From contig NC_035177.2 of assembly GCF_001659605.2 (NCBI RefSeq), forward strand, positions 6,852,780-6,916,779: a stretch of 64,000 nt of DNA, in the 5' to 3' direction. The DNA comes from Manihot esculenta. Lineage: Eukaryota; Streptophyta; Magnoliopsida; Malpighiales; Euphorbiaceae. A program made the position numbers and the translations under genes. Shown here piece after piece: positions 23,235 to 35,340 of the stretch; within the stretch, counting starts at the first letter, position 1, and each line of letters begins with the position of its first letter. Below the pieces are notes generated by a model. That model was not told the origin of the DNA and did no database searches. It worked only from the letters and a program-made list of their open reading frames with translations.

Positions 23235-25029
23235 ATCTAGTCCTGAAAGCTGTCTTGGGTACATCCTCTTCTCTGACTCTCAACTGATGGTACTTGGATC
23301 TCAAATCTATCTTGGAAAAACAACCAGCTCCCGCTAGCTGGTCAAACAGATCATCGATCCTGGATAATGGATACTTGTTCTTGGTAATGACTTTGTTCAA
23401 CTGTCTATAGTCAATACAAAGTCTTAAGGATCCATCCTTCTTTCTCACGAACAAAATCGTAGCACCCCAGGGTGAGGTACTAGGTCAGATGAAACCCTTA
23501 TCTACCAATCCTTGCAACTATTCTTTCAACTCCTTTAACTCTGCAGGTGCCATCCTGTAGGGAGGAATAGAGATGGGTATGGTTCCAGGCGTTACTTCAA
23601 TTTCAAACTCTATTTTCCTAACAGATGGTAAACCTGGTAGCTCGTCTGAGAAAATATCAAGAAACTCTCTGACTACTTGCACTGAAGCTGGTTCCCTAAC
23701 CTGACCATTTAACTCTCTGACATGAGCAAGAATTCCCTGACAATCCCTCCTGAGCAACCTATGAGCCTGCAGGGCAAATATCAAACCTCTAGGCATACCT
23801 ATCTTGTCTCCTCTGAAGACGACCTAAGATCCATCTTGTTCTCTAAACCTGACTACCTTGTCTCTGCAGTCCAAGGTAGCACCATGAGTAGAGAGCCAAT
23901 CCATCCCTAGAATGACGTCAAAATCAGTCAAATCTAGAACCACAAGGTCAGCTGGAAGGCACTTATCCTCAACAAAGACTGGACTGAACCGACAGACTGT
24001 CTCTGCCACAGATGGATCACACTTGGGGCCACTGACCCAAAGAGGACACTCTATCCTGGAAGCTATCAAACCCAAACTGTCTACGGCTCTCGGAGAAACA
24101 AAAGAATGAGAGGCACCAGGGTCCATAAGAGCATACACATCAGAACACCTAATAGTGAGTTTACTTGACACCACTATGTTTGATGTGTTGGCCTCCCGCC
24201 GTGTCATGGTGAAGATCCTTGTTGGAGTTGAAGGACCTTCCCCTTGGGAACCTACTGAAGAAAAGGCTGTCCCTCTCCCTTGACCTCGCCCTCTGCCCTG
24301 AGATGTGGCTAAAGCTGCTGGTTGAGCCACACTGCCAGAAGCCGTCTGCTGGGACTGTGCCATCATAGCTGCATTGGGAACCTCACATGCCATGTGCCCC
24401 TCCTGTCCACATCTAAAACAAGCTATAGTCCCAAACCGATAAAGCCCTTTGTGCGGCTTACCGCACCTCACACATCCAAAGCTATCCAAACCAGAGTTTG
24501 GACCACTACCCATTCCCAGACTAGACTTCAATATGCTCCAGAACTTGTTCTTCTTTGGCTTCCTAGTGGATTTGCTCCACTTTTTACTTCTTGTGGCGGC
24601 TGTATTTAGAGAGGAGATATCAAATTTCCCTGTACTCGGGGTTTTAGAACCCGAGGACTGTGCCATCTGCTGCTTTACTGTCCCTGTATGATGGCACTAG
24701 CCTCCATTTTCCTGGTTGCATCCATAATAGTATGGAAGTTCTCTCTCTCTGCTGCTAAAATTAAGGAGGAGTACCTGGAGTGGAGTCTCATGGTATACCT
24801 CCTAGCCTTCTTCTGATCAGTGTCATAAGCCTGACCTACAAACTGAAGCAATTCCAGAAACTTGTCTGTATACTCATCCACGCTCATATCTTCAGTCTGT
24901 CTCAATTGCTCAAATTCTATCACCTTCAACTCCCTTGAACTGTCTGGAAAAGCCCACCCTGTAAATTCATTTGCAAACTATTCCCAAGATAGGCTATCTA
25001 GTTTCGGGTCCACGTAATTCTTGAACCAT
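23235..25029 (-). pseudogene. C Gag-protease-RT fragment, decayed
   Basis: Minus-strand translation gives Gag (FEQLRQTEDMSVDEYTD), a knuckle ([12 protein letters not shown], last part altered), protease with MDPGASHSF, the pre-RT segment and RT as far as [17 protein letters not shown]. It is closest to family B (DKVVRF, DILGMDW-type segments). Defects include a stop where CAG became TAG at 23518 (minus), TGA from CGA near 23488, TAG in place of a GAG codon near 23824, and a frameshift near 24670. The RT is cut by the B1 insertion and the Gag start is lost to a deletion. Confidence 0.85.
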
Positions 25030-26741
25030 CCTGCAAACCTGGGGTTAGGGGAAAGGGATAAGCTATAAGAGCCTAATGAGCAGAACATAAAAACAGTTTA
25101 ATAAATATATGCTCGTACGAAATGCGTCACAATACAAACAATTCACATCATGATGGATTTGTCACCAGTAACCCTCTACATATTCCAATAGTACCCGGTC
25201 CTCAACGGAGCTCCTCAGGACTTCCTCTTAAACATAACATAATATATCCATAGTGCCAGGAGTATAGAATAGGTCTCGACCTGGACTTCCGTAACATATC
25301 ATATCATATCATAATCGAAGGCTAATGGGTCATCTAATATCCATCCACATCAACAGTAAATTATGCAATGTATCATATTCGTGAATTCTAATTCAAAATA
25401 ACCTAATACATATACATGGCATTCATGATGCATGAGCATGCTTAAAAGGCTTAATTTCATAAAATAATGATTCAGTTTAGTTCTACTCACCTTATCTGAC
25501 GCTCGCCTAAAATTGATGCAGTTATCTCATTGCAGACCTCTACGGTCTCCTAGGTCCGATCCTACACAGATGGACTCAAATGAGGGACCAAACATAACTA
25601 TTACAAGACTCTAAACAACTCCCCAAAAATCCCCCCAAAACATAACAAAGCATGCATACAAAACAAGCAAAAGAAGGTTGGGTAGGGGACTTTCGGGGCA
25701 GGTTCAGCGGCCGAAGGTCCTTCACAGATTCGAAAGTCAGGGAATTTCGAGGGTGGGTTCGGCGGCCTAAACCCTTCACAGATCTGAAAGTCAGCAACCT
25801 TCGGGGTGGGTTCGACGGCCTAAACCCCTTCACAGATCCGAAGGTCCATGCTTTCGAGGGTAGGTTAGGCGGCCAAAAGGCTGCCTCCATAAGCAGGTTT
25901 GGCAGTCGAACCTTGCTTCGACTGCCGAACCTAGGTTCTCCAGCAGGCAGAACCCGATTCTGCCCTATGCACACAGCCACCAAACACTCCGATCCTCACA
26001 CCTAACTCCTCAAAAACCTTTATACTCACTCAACGTGCATAGGGGACATAAAAAATTAGCATAATCCCCAACAAGCAACAACAAAAACAACACAAGAGCA
26101 AACATTCATTAATAACCCAACTCAAACCCTAAAACTTTATATCTAACCTTTTCATGCATTATTAACCCTTAACCCCTTCTTAAAACTTATTTAAAACATA
26201 GTAAAAACAAATATCTAGACTTACCCCTTGGAGATCTAAGGGTGACAGCAACCCCAACTTGGAGATGAGGCAAAACGGTCTCTAGAGATCTCTAAGATTT
26301 AAAAACTTGGATTCAAGCTCAAATCTTCATAAACAAAAGGAAACTCGTGAATTTCCTAAGAGATTTGAAGGAAAAACAACAAAACCATAAAAGGGAGGGC
26401 AATGACTCACCTCTATTTGAAAATGGAGAGAAAGCTCTCTCATTTTCGGGTTGAAGGCCTCTTATAAGTGGCTGGATAAACCACCTTCGGAGGCCGAAAG
26501 GAAAGGTCCTGCGGCGGCACCACCTTTGCGTCCGAACTTGAAGGTTCGGCGGCCGAACCTGAGTTTTCCTTCAAAACTCTTTTTTTTTTTTTTAACACAA
26601 AACCCAAAAATTTTCAAATTCATTTTATAAAAACCTTATTTTACCCTACTTAAGGAGATTTCAGCTTCGAAATTTCGGATTTCAACGGAGATTCCGTCGG
26701 AAGGTTGGAATTCCAACGCTAGAGTTTAGCCGGATATTACA
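25030..26741 (-). repeat. C 5' LTR fragment
   Basis: Related to but clearly diverged from the B and E LTRs. It includes the shared stretch around cctggggttaggggaaaggg, minus-strand target sequences such as the GGTCCCTCATTTGAGTC block, and TTCGGC-N-GCCGAA dyads (exact at 26545-26557, degenerate ones between 25690 and 25940). The outer end attaca at 26736-26741 is the complement of the LTR start. Confidence 0.8.
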
Positions 26742-27540
26742 TAAATAGTAAATTTCTTATAAAAAATTTAAGATACCTTCAATATAGAGGCAATAATTAG
26801 TAAATATTTTTATAAAGTTAAGGGTATAATTAATAAATTTTTCTTAATAAAATATTTAATAACTAAAATTAATAGAAAAACTAATTATTAGATTTTTTAA
26901 AATCTCAAAAAAAATTAATATATTTTTCAAAATCCATAAGTTAATTAACAAGTTTTCTACGTTACCCTACGCCACTGATAACTAAATAGTAAATTTCTTA
27001 TATAATAATAAAATAAAAATATATTTTATAAATTAATTGAATGAAAATGTATTTTAAAAAAATAAATTTATTATAAAAAAATAATGATTTGATAGAATAT
27101 GTAATAAGAAAATCAACATTTATAGTTTTCGGTTTTTAATTTTTTAATTTTAAAACCATTTTATATTAAATAGTAAAAATAAAAATGTAATGTTAGCGAT
27201 TTATATTTTTTTTATCAAATTAAAAAGAAAAAATAGAAAACCACAAAGAAAATGAATGCACCTTAAGTGGACTATTTTTATTTGCTGTGTTATAAACCAA
27301 CGCTAGAAATGTGCATGTTAGGTACACACTTATTTGTTAAGGATAGAGATTGTGCATGAAATTGGAAACAATATGTATTAAGGAAACAAGATAAATTATT
27401 CACTTAAAATAATGTACAAACTTTAATATGCTTGGAATCAAAGTATTTATGTATAATGCTTAGCAAAGTGTGTGAGATCTCAAGAGAGAAAATAAATTTC
27501 CCTTAGTGTTTTGGCCATAACTCTCTTTATATTATCCTTT
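26742..27540. other. AT-rich intergenic DNA, no gene seen
   Basis: Strongly AT-rich with short poly-A and poly-T runs and no sustained open frame. The start may contain ancient repeat remnants, but I recognise none. Confidence 0.6.
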
Positions 27541-29835
27541 GCTTTTTAATTCTTTTTTTTTTCCTTCTCTCTTGCCCTTCTCTCTCCAGGTTCTCTCTTG
27601 CCCTTCTCTCTTCTGGTCATACTTCTTTTGTCCCATTTTTTCTTTCTTCCTTCCTTTTCCTTGTCCACTTTCCCAATATTTTCTTTTTCTACTCAACTAC
27701 CTTTAGCCCTCGCCATGAATGAACCTGAATTTATCATAAATTCCTTAATTAATATGATAGAAGACCTCAATTATAAATAACTCATCCTTGATTTAACTCC
27801 AACTACTGTAGAAGGACTACAACTTACAAAGAAAAAACTTTTCCTAAAAGTGCTAGCTTCCAGAAAATATAACCTTAAATTCTAAAAAGTTCTTTGGGAA
27901 AGTCTAGAATGGAAAAAGGGCTTTTCAAGTTAAAAGGGATCTGGAAATACTTTTTGCTTTTGCTTTGATAAAGAAGATTTAATGGAGCATGTCTTAGAGA
28001 ATGGACTGTGGTCTATTGATAATAATCTTGTGTTTAAGCCATAGTCACTGGATCAAGCTATTTAAGATATTGATTTCTCTATAAATGCCTTCTGGATTCA
28101 AGTATCTAGCTTACCTCTTAATCTATAGAATGTTTTGTTTGTTCAGGGGTTAATCTTTATGGAAAAGCTATTGGACTCCAAAGAAGAATGGGCTTCTTTT
28201 ATGTGGTTGAAAGTCTAGGTCAATATTACAAAGTCTCTACTCATCGACTTTTTTCTGGCAAGACCTAAAACAGGGAAGCTTGAGTGGAAATAAGGTATGA
28301 GAAATTGCCTATTTTTTATTTACGCTGTGGTATTATTACACATATGGCCAAGCAGTGCAATATGGAAATATATTAATGTGCAGTAAGGAAATTTGGCCCT
28401 TGGTTGAATGCTAAACAACCAACAGTTCTTAATTTATGGCAAGATCTTGACATTGTCACTCTTAGTTTACCTGAAGTAGAGAAGAATCAGGCTTCTTCCA
28501 ATTCAATGGTGCAATTTCAGGCATGTATCTCCCATGCACTAGTAATAAAAGTGTGCCTTTCAAAATCATTATTTTCGATGTTAGGTATTAAATGCAACAA
28601 GACCTATGCCATAGAGCCTTCAAGTGGCTTAGTTTTAGAATCTTTTGGCAGTTATAGTACAACATCTATTAAAAAGCCATGTTCTTAATCAGTGGCCTAT
28701 GAATCAAAGTGTTGTAAAGGGTAGAAACATTTGGTTATAGGAAGATGATAGTTAAGGACTAGTTAAGAAGTCTAGGACTTTAATAAAGGACCCACAACAT
28801 GATGAAGTTAGGGATTTGGATACTGCTCCTATACCTGATCATATTGTGGGTGCAAAAAGGCCTTGGCCCATTGCATTGGACAATATTCCTTCCCTTTGGC
28901 TTCCAAGAAAAAGAATATGACTTCTTTTCTACCACCCCTTCAGGTCTCAAAGCTTGACCCATTAGACTTAGTTGACTTAAAGCCCTTTGATTTTCTTGTT
29001 TATGTTATTGGATGCCTTTTTAAGCCAGATATTTTTATGGGGGACCTTTGCCTGCTAAAATTATTTTCATTTTGAATATTATAGGTCCCAAGCTCCTTAT
29101 TAAAACTCCTGCTACCAATTTAGATATATATATCCCCATCTTACCTTTGGAAACTCATCCATAAACCTCTCTTTATCTATTCCCCCTCAATCTCCTTTAG
29201 CCTAGATGCCCAAAAAATGGAAAAGAAGGGCTTGCCAAGTAGGGAAGCACCTTTTAGTCATTTCTCAATAAGAGAAATTGAATCCAAAAACATGTTGCTT
29301 GTCGGAATCTAATCAAAATCCATTTAAGGCCTTGGTGCCTAGCCAAAAGCCACCGCAGGAGTTATGATCGACTTATCTTAGAACTATGAAAGGATTAGGC
29401 ACCCTTTAGCAGTCAAAGCTTTGAAAGAGATTAATAAAAAATATAGGCTTTCTATTTCTTAATAAAAATGAAGAATAAACAAAGTTATATGGAGTTTTTG
29501 CATTGAAAAGTTGACGGGGTGTAACTAACCACCTATATATGGACCCTGTGGACTGATGAGGTTGATGTATTATTGAAGAAATTTTGTGGTAATTTCATAC
29601 ATACCAAAGTTGTTGTGAAGAATAACAACCAATAATGAACTATGATTTTTGTATATGGGAGCCCAGTTAGAGATGACTGAGCTAAGTTATTGGATATTTT
29701 AAATAGAGTTGTTGATGATGCTTAGGATATAAGGATCTACATTGGAGATTTTAACTACATTTTGCTTACAACTAATAAATAGAGTGGTAATCCTATGACC
29801 GAAGTGGTTGTTAATAGGCAGCAACCATCTCAATT
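27541..29835 (+). pseudogene. Relic of a LINE (L1-type) retrotransposon, ORF1 and endonuclease start
   Basis: A pyrimidine-rich leader with a 27-bp duplication (27563-27620 region) precedes ATG 27715. The following frames, broken by many stops, show plant LINE ORF1 features: a DUF4283-like stretch (CFDKEDLMEHVLENG, FWIQVSSLP) and a zinc knuckle at 28317-28358 (YLRCGIITHMAKQC) whose first Cys is Tyr. From about 29370 the sequence resembles the AP-endonuclease start of ORF2: AVKALKEINKKYR, then FVYGSPVRD (29648) and IGDFN (29741-29755). No RT follows, so the copy is truncated or its remainder has decayed. ORF1 binds RNA and ORF2 nicks and copies DNA in intact relatives; this one is dead. Family match is from remembered motif patterns. 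Confidence 0.65.
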
Positions 29836-30890
29836 TCCCTTATTTTACAGCTTCAATATTCTATCAACTAGTCAAGGAAATCTACTAGCAACATTATCAC
29901 CTAACTAATTTTAACCTAAATTAGTTAAAATTAATATTTTATTACTTAATATAGTAAAAAGTTAATGTATTTATTTATTTATTATTGATATTGCAGAGAT
30001 TAAATTGATGATGTAGCCGAAATGGAACTATATTGTAATTGGCTAACTTGTAAAGAAAAGTAGGTGAGGTGGTAGTGGGTGTCCATAGGTGGTGGTGGGT
30101 GTCCATAGCAGCCACTTCAATTCTCAAGTCAATATACTGAAAAATAGAGAGAATATAATAAATGGCTTAGAACTTGATTAGTTGTTCAAGAAAAAAGTAC
30201 CTTGGCCTCTGTGATCCTTCTCCTTTTATATTGTGAGAGGGTGAAAATAAATATGGCACTTTTTGATATCGATAGTGATGTGACCAACTACTTAATATAG
30301 GGCATCACCAGTTAACAGGTTGGCAATTCCATGATTATAGGCGTAATGAGGATATGCTAGGTTGTACTTGACAATAGTAATTTCAGGTAAAGACTCGCCC
30401 TGTCGGTGTAGGGCAAGTCTTTGAGGATGAATAAGCTATTAGGGTGTTTGGGTCTACCTCTCTTCGGGCTAGACTGTATTTTCTACTTATCATACCGTTG
30501 CCACATGTCCTACTCTTGATGTGACAGCTTATGGATTACTTTGGGCGATTGTTACGTGACATTAGAGGTTCCTCCGCTGGTCTTCGACTTTTCAAATTCA
30601 GAGGAGATAACTGTTATCAAGGTCTGGGGCAAGTGACCTCCTGAGATTGGTTTCTTGCTGCTCGCGCTGTTTCACCTATTTAGCCCTTCAATGATGACTA
30701 CTCTGCTTATCATGTCACATTTAAAGCCCTTTATCAAAACCATCTTATAACCCTTCTTCCCTAAGTACCATTTTTGCTATCTTTTGTGATCCTTTGCTTT
30801 TAGAGAAACTTGTTCGCAACTTCTTTCTATTTTTTCTCCTTATAGACTTATATCCTTAAGGTAATTTACGTTTTCCTTTTTTTCTTTAAT
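29836..30890. other. Intergenic, probable leader of an old retroelement
   Basis: No coding frame. A 15-bp direct repeat (ggtgggtgtccatag, around 30080-30110) is visible. The last 500 bases are less AT-rich and lead directly into the broken ORF at 30891, so they may be its LTR or leader, but I cannot define ends. Confidence 0.4.
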
Positions 30891-30946
30891 ATGAACGGAA
30901 ATACTTTTTCTTCTCTTTCCCTTAGTGTGGTTTCTTTCTCTAGCTC

Positions 30947-30951
30947 CTCCT
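30947..30951. repeat. Left target-site duplication of E (ctcct)
   Basis: ctcct precedes the LTR and is repeated exactly at 33517-33521. Confidence 0.93.
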
Positions 30952-33516
30952 TGTAACAGCCCGGAAACCGATACCCTACCGTAACGGCTCGAACCGCCAC
31001 CGGCGCTAGGATCCAGATCGGCTTAAGGCCGCCGGGACCCGTAGCGAGCCAACATACCTCCTATCACCTGGTCAAATCCCATACATGATCAAAACTTTTC
31101 TTGAAAAGTAAGCTTGTGTCTCAGAAAAACCTTTAAACTTGCTTTCCTTACCTCAGCCTGACCCATGCATGAAAACATAGAACCTCATACCAGATGGGTC
31201 ATCAAGCATGCTTTAAAACCATGTCCGCTTTTGGGTCAAGGGATTGAAACCCTTTCTTCCCTCACGGCCATTCAAATCTCATAACGTTAAAACATTTCAC
31301 ATCATTAAAACCTTTAACCTTTTTAACATCAAAACATTTTCTTAAGATCATGTAAGCCAAGGGATCAACCAACTCTAGGGTCAAGCACAACTCTAAACAG
31401 CACATGACCTACTATACTTTCCATCCTCTAGCTTTTCATAAACTCTTTACATACATCATCATATCATATCCTTTATATACATCATGTCCACCACTATACT
31501 ATTCAAGTAAACAAGCATACAGGCATACATCTCTTTATATCCAGCTACTTACCATATACATACACTAAGCTATACTATTACATCAAAACACAGCAAACCA
31601 TGCATCACTCTTCCTTCCCCATAGCTTACTCTGACTTACTCTGGCTTAACTTAGCTCTGGCCCTGCAAAACTGGGGTTAGGGGAGAGGGGTGAGCTAAAA
31701 AGCCCAGTGAGTAGAAACATAGAAAACAGTTCATTAATTACATGCTCTCATGAAATGCGTCATATCACAAAGAAATCACATAACTGTCTCTGGTCCGTCT
31801 CGGGGCTCATGCAGCTAAATATTCCCCCACGGAGTGTTTTTGAGAGTTCCTTTCTTTGCTAGCATCCTTTACTCTCAAGGATCAGACATGACCTCAAAAA
31901 TCCCTCTGTCGGTGCCCGGCTCCCCCCAAAGGAGCTCACACAGGACTTTCACATACATGACAGGGTGCCTAGTCCACAGAGAGCTCACAAGGACTTTCCT
32001 ATATGTACTTGTCCAGCTCTCAAAAGACTCACCCAAGACTCAATGACAGATATGGGCTATTGAAGTCGCCTTGGTCCGAACCTCCTGAATCAACATCAAA
32101 TAATGCAATGCGTCACATTCGTGAAACTAGTGCAATCATCCTATTACATATAATCATGATGCATGAGCATGCTTTATGCATTCGATTTCGTACATAAAAG
32201 ATTAAGTTTAGTTCTACTCACCTCCTGGCAGACGCTGACTGACTCTGCAACTGCTAGCACTACTGGCCTCCTCGGTCCCTCGGGTCCGATCCTACACAGG
32301 TGGACTCGAATGAGGTGCCAAACATACTCTAAACAACTCATAAACATACCCCCAAAAACCCCTCTAAACATCACTAAAACATGCATAGGAAACACCCAAG
32401 AAACGGCTGGACAGGGCACTTTCGGCGGCACCTTCGGCGGCCGAAAGTCCCTTCCAGAGACGAAACTCGGGTAGGTTCGGCGGCAGGTTCGGCGGCCGAA
32501 ACCCCTGGACAGAAACGAAAGTCCCTCCTTCGGGGGCACGTTCGGCAGCCGAAAGGCTGCCTCCCATGCAGGTTCGGCGGCCGAAACTCCTTTCGGCGGC
32601 CGAACCTGGTCCCCTCTGGACGACAGGTCCGATTCTGCCTAGCCAAAAACCGAACTCAAAACACCCAAATCCTTACATACTCTCTCCCAATCATGCATAC
32701 TCACTCCCACATGCATAAAGGGGCATAAACTAACTTAAAACCCCAACAAAACATCATGTAATCATACATATAACATACATTAGCACAAAAACCCACATAA
32801 TCCTTAAACATGCATTTCTACCCAAACTCAACCATCAAACTCTATAAAACTTACGTAAAACTTCATTAAACATAAGGAAAAACAAGGATCTACACTAACC
32901 TCTTGGAGATCGAGGGTTGGTGTGACCCGAACCTTGGAGATGTGGAGGAAACTAGCTCCGGGGTCTCCAAGCTCCAAATCCTTGATCCAAGCTTAAAACT
33001 CTTCAAAACCAAGAATGAAACTCATAAAAACCATAGAAGATTGAAGGAAAACGTGAAATCGACCAAGGGAGGACATGAACTCACCTGAGCACGAGAATGG
33101 GGAGAAAACTCGCCCATTTTTGGTCTGAGGCCTTTTATAGGCGACCGGCTGAGCCACATTCGGCGGCCAAACCAGCACCCTAAAGTCCCCCATGTTCGGC
33201 GGCCGAACTTGAGGTTCGGCAGCCGAACCTGGTTTCTGCCCAACTCAACTTTCGGAAGCCAAAAGTCCATCCGAAACCATCTCATGTTCGGCGGCCGAAC
33301 ATCACCTTCGGCGGCCGAACCTGGGTTCTTCCTCCTTGGCCTTTTCTCTTCAAAACTCAATTCATTTTCATTTAAAACCATGAAATCATGTGAAAACATT
33401 TTAGAAAACACATTTTACCCCTCTAGAAGCCTCTGGCATCTTCAGAATTCTAGATTCCAACGGAGATTCCGCCGGAAGGTAGGGATTCCGATGCCGGAAT
33501 CTAGCCGGGTATTACA
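30952..33516 (-). repeat. Solo LTR E (2,565 bp), minus orientation
   Basis: The ends are tgtaacagcccgg on the left and cccgggtattaca-type sequence on the right (ctagccgggtattaca), so on the minus strand it starts TGTAATACCCGGCTAG and ends CTGTTACA. The 5-bp duplication ctcct on both sides shows that this is one insertion reduced to a single LTR by LTR-LTR recombination. It is related to the A, B and C LTRs: shared cggcttaaggccg block near the end, dyads TTCGGC-N-GCCGAA (33195, 33215, 33287, 33307 and others at 32400-32610) and a TATA box. No primer site or coding sequence remains. Confidence 0.93.
33133..33139 (-). promoter_or_regulatory. TATA box of solo LTR E
   Basis: On the minus strand this reads TATAAAA, inside CCTATAAAAGGCC. 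Four dyads lie 55-190 bases upstream on the minus strand. The same layout occurs in B2. Confidence 0.65.
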
Positions 33517-33521
33517 CTCCT
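33517..33521. repeat. Right target-site duplication of E (ctcct)
   Basis: Exact copy of the left duplication. The broken ORF resumes right after it. Confidence 0.93.
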
Positions 33522-33748
33522 CCTCCTATGGCCCCATCCAAGCACCGGCCCTTATCATTCTGTTAAGGGAGGCTTTGAAAAACGAAGGCGGCTTGACTAG
33601 TGAGATCCCATCTGTCCTCTCATAGCATGATGTAGACCGTCTCTATAATACTTATCAAATTCTTCGAAATGCTTTTCGTGTCTTTGCTCCTTCTCCACGC
33701 GTCCATATGAGTGACTTGATTCATGTTGAAGATACTATCATTGTTTAG

Positions 33749-34870
33749 AAAGTATTTAAATATAAGTGTTTGAAATGGTGCATATATAATCTATACATCT
33801 AAGTACGATTGAAATCCACTTAACATAGATATTAACTCTTACCCGATTATCTCCCTTTATTATTATTAAAAGCATCACAACTATTATACTAACTCTTACC
33901 CGGTTATTTCCCTTTATTGTCGTTAAAAACATCACAACTATTGTAGTAAGCACTACTAGAAAAGCACACATGACATAAAACAAAAAAATATAAAACAAAT
34001 AGCAACAACAAAAGGACATTTTATTGCTACCGCTTTTTTGAAAAATATTAAAAATAGTTAAAAAATTTAAGAGAACGGTATATACATCTATTTTGATATT
34101 TTATAAGTTAAGCTGCCTTTATAAAATTATAACTTACATTAAAATTCAAAAAATATTTCACATTTTAAAATATTTATTATGTATTTACACCCAAATTTTA
34201 AAAAATAATTAAATAAAGAAAAAATAAAAATTATCTTCAAATAATATATAATATTTATAATCATAAAATATTATAATAATTTTCATAAACACATTAAAAA
34301 ACATAACATGAGCGATATAAAAAAGTGAAAATTTATAAATTATATTGGGTAAAATAAATAAATAAAATTTTTATTTTATTAAGTAAGAAAATATTAACTT
34401 TAAATAATTTAAATCAAAATTAGTCGACAGCCTATAATTAAAATAAAATTTTAAAATTAAAATATAATTGATAAATATCAAAAAAATTTAAAATTTATTT
34501 ATTATAAAATTTTTCATCACATCAATAATATCAAATAAAAATATTGATATTCACGCCAATTGCTACATTGTTAACCCTAATCTCAATTTTAAATATTAAT
34601 TAAAATTAACATAAAAATTTCAAATGAGGTTAAACTTAACGATTAAAAAAAATTACTAAAACTAATAAAAGCACTAAAGGTTTTAATTTTTGAACATTTT
34701 ACCCTAATTTATTCTAAACTTTTATCATTTGACTACAAATATAACAAATTAGAAACGTTTAACTTAATTTGTACAAGATTTAAAAATTTAATTATAATCT
34801 TGAGTTAGCATGCATGTTTGTGCTTTATAACATAAAAATGAAATAGATTTTTTTAATCAGAATAGAAAAA
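33749..34870. other. AT-rich intergenic DNA, no gene seen
   Basis: More than three quarters A+T by appearance, with no sustained open frame. It contains one 57-bp tandem duplication (listed separately). Confidence 0.6.
33834..33947. repeat. 57-bp tandem duplication
   Basis: Two diverged copies beginning aactcttaccc at 33834 and 33891, about 85% alike by eye. Confidence 0.75.
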
Positions 34871-34935
34871 TAACAAGTGATGATCGCCAGACTTTCTACG
34901 TCTGGAGATAAGGCCAAACTCTAAAGAAAAACATA

Positions 34936-35092
34936 GACTCAAGACCTATCAGGCCTATCTCAAGCAAACCAGCCCTCGCTGTGTATCCCAGTCCGGTGAC
35001 ATGAAACAGAAAAATGCAGACTCAAGACCTATCAGGCCTATCTCAAGCAAACCAGCCCTCGCTGTGTATCCCAGTCCGGTGACATGAAGCAG
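34936..35092. repeat. 83-bp tandem duplication in a GC-richer island
   Basis: The unit starts gactcaagacctatcagg at 34936 and again at 35019; the first 70 or so bases are nearly identical. A diverged partial copy (cctagtctggtgacgtg) follows at about 35130. Just after it a 29-bp unit with ctatccgcatgcg occurs twice (about 35174 and 35211). The island, up to about 35340, has a base composition unlike its AT-rich surroundings. It is probably part of an old repeat, but I cannot name the family. Confidence 0.75.
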
Positions 35093-35340
35093 ACTGTACA
35101 GCTCACACGCGCGAGCCCATCCGAATAAATCCTAGTCTGGTGACGTGATAAGAGACCGTGAAATAGGCCTAGCTCTATCCGCATGCGCGCAATGAAATTA
35201 AATATCAGGCGCCCTATCCGCATGCGTGCAGAGAAATTAAATGGCCGCCTAACGTTGAGAGAGACTTTGATGCATCCATACGTACGAATCTGAGTGACAG
35301 AGACAGATGACATTATAGTAGAGAAGCGATTAAACGTCAC

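Larger units (their letters stand above)
23235..26741 (-). mobile_element. Minus-strand chromovirus C, partial and deleted
   Basis: Reading on the minus strand from 26741: a 5' LTR start (tgtaatatccggct), 1.7 kb of LTR, then an abrupt join at about 25029 into the middle of gag, then protease and the beginning of RT, up to the point at 23235 where B1 inserted. The remainder of C lies beyond the left edge. The LTR 3' part, primer site and start of gag are missing. The base after the LTR start is followed by taaat (26742-26746), a possible target duplication whose partner is not in view. Confidence 0.82.
30891..33748 (+). pseudogene. Broken retroelement-associated ORF split by solo LTR E
   Basis: An open frame starts at ATG 30891 with a serine-rich beginning and runs to the insertion at 30951. 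Ignoring the solo LTR and one copy of its duplication, the same frame continues at 33522 and stays open to a TAG at 33623-33625. After the stop the frame still reads with HDVDRLYNTYQI, HMSDLIHVEDTII up to about 33748. This resembles the 'putative gypsy-type' N-terminal ORF (Transposase_28-like, PF04195) found beside plant LTR elements, but that is from memory and uncertain. Its function is unknown. Two lesions (LTR insertion and nonsense codon) make it inactive. Confidence 0.45.
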
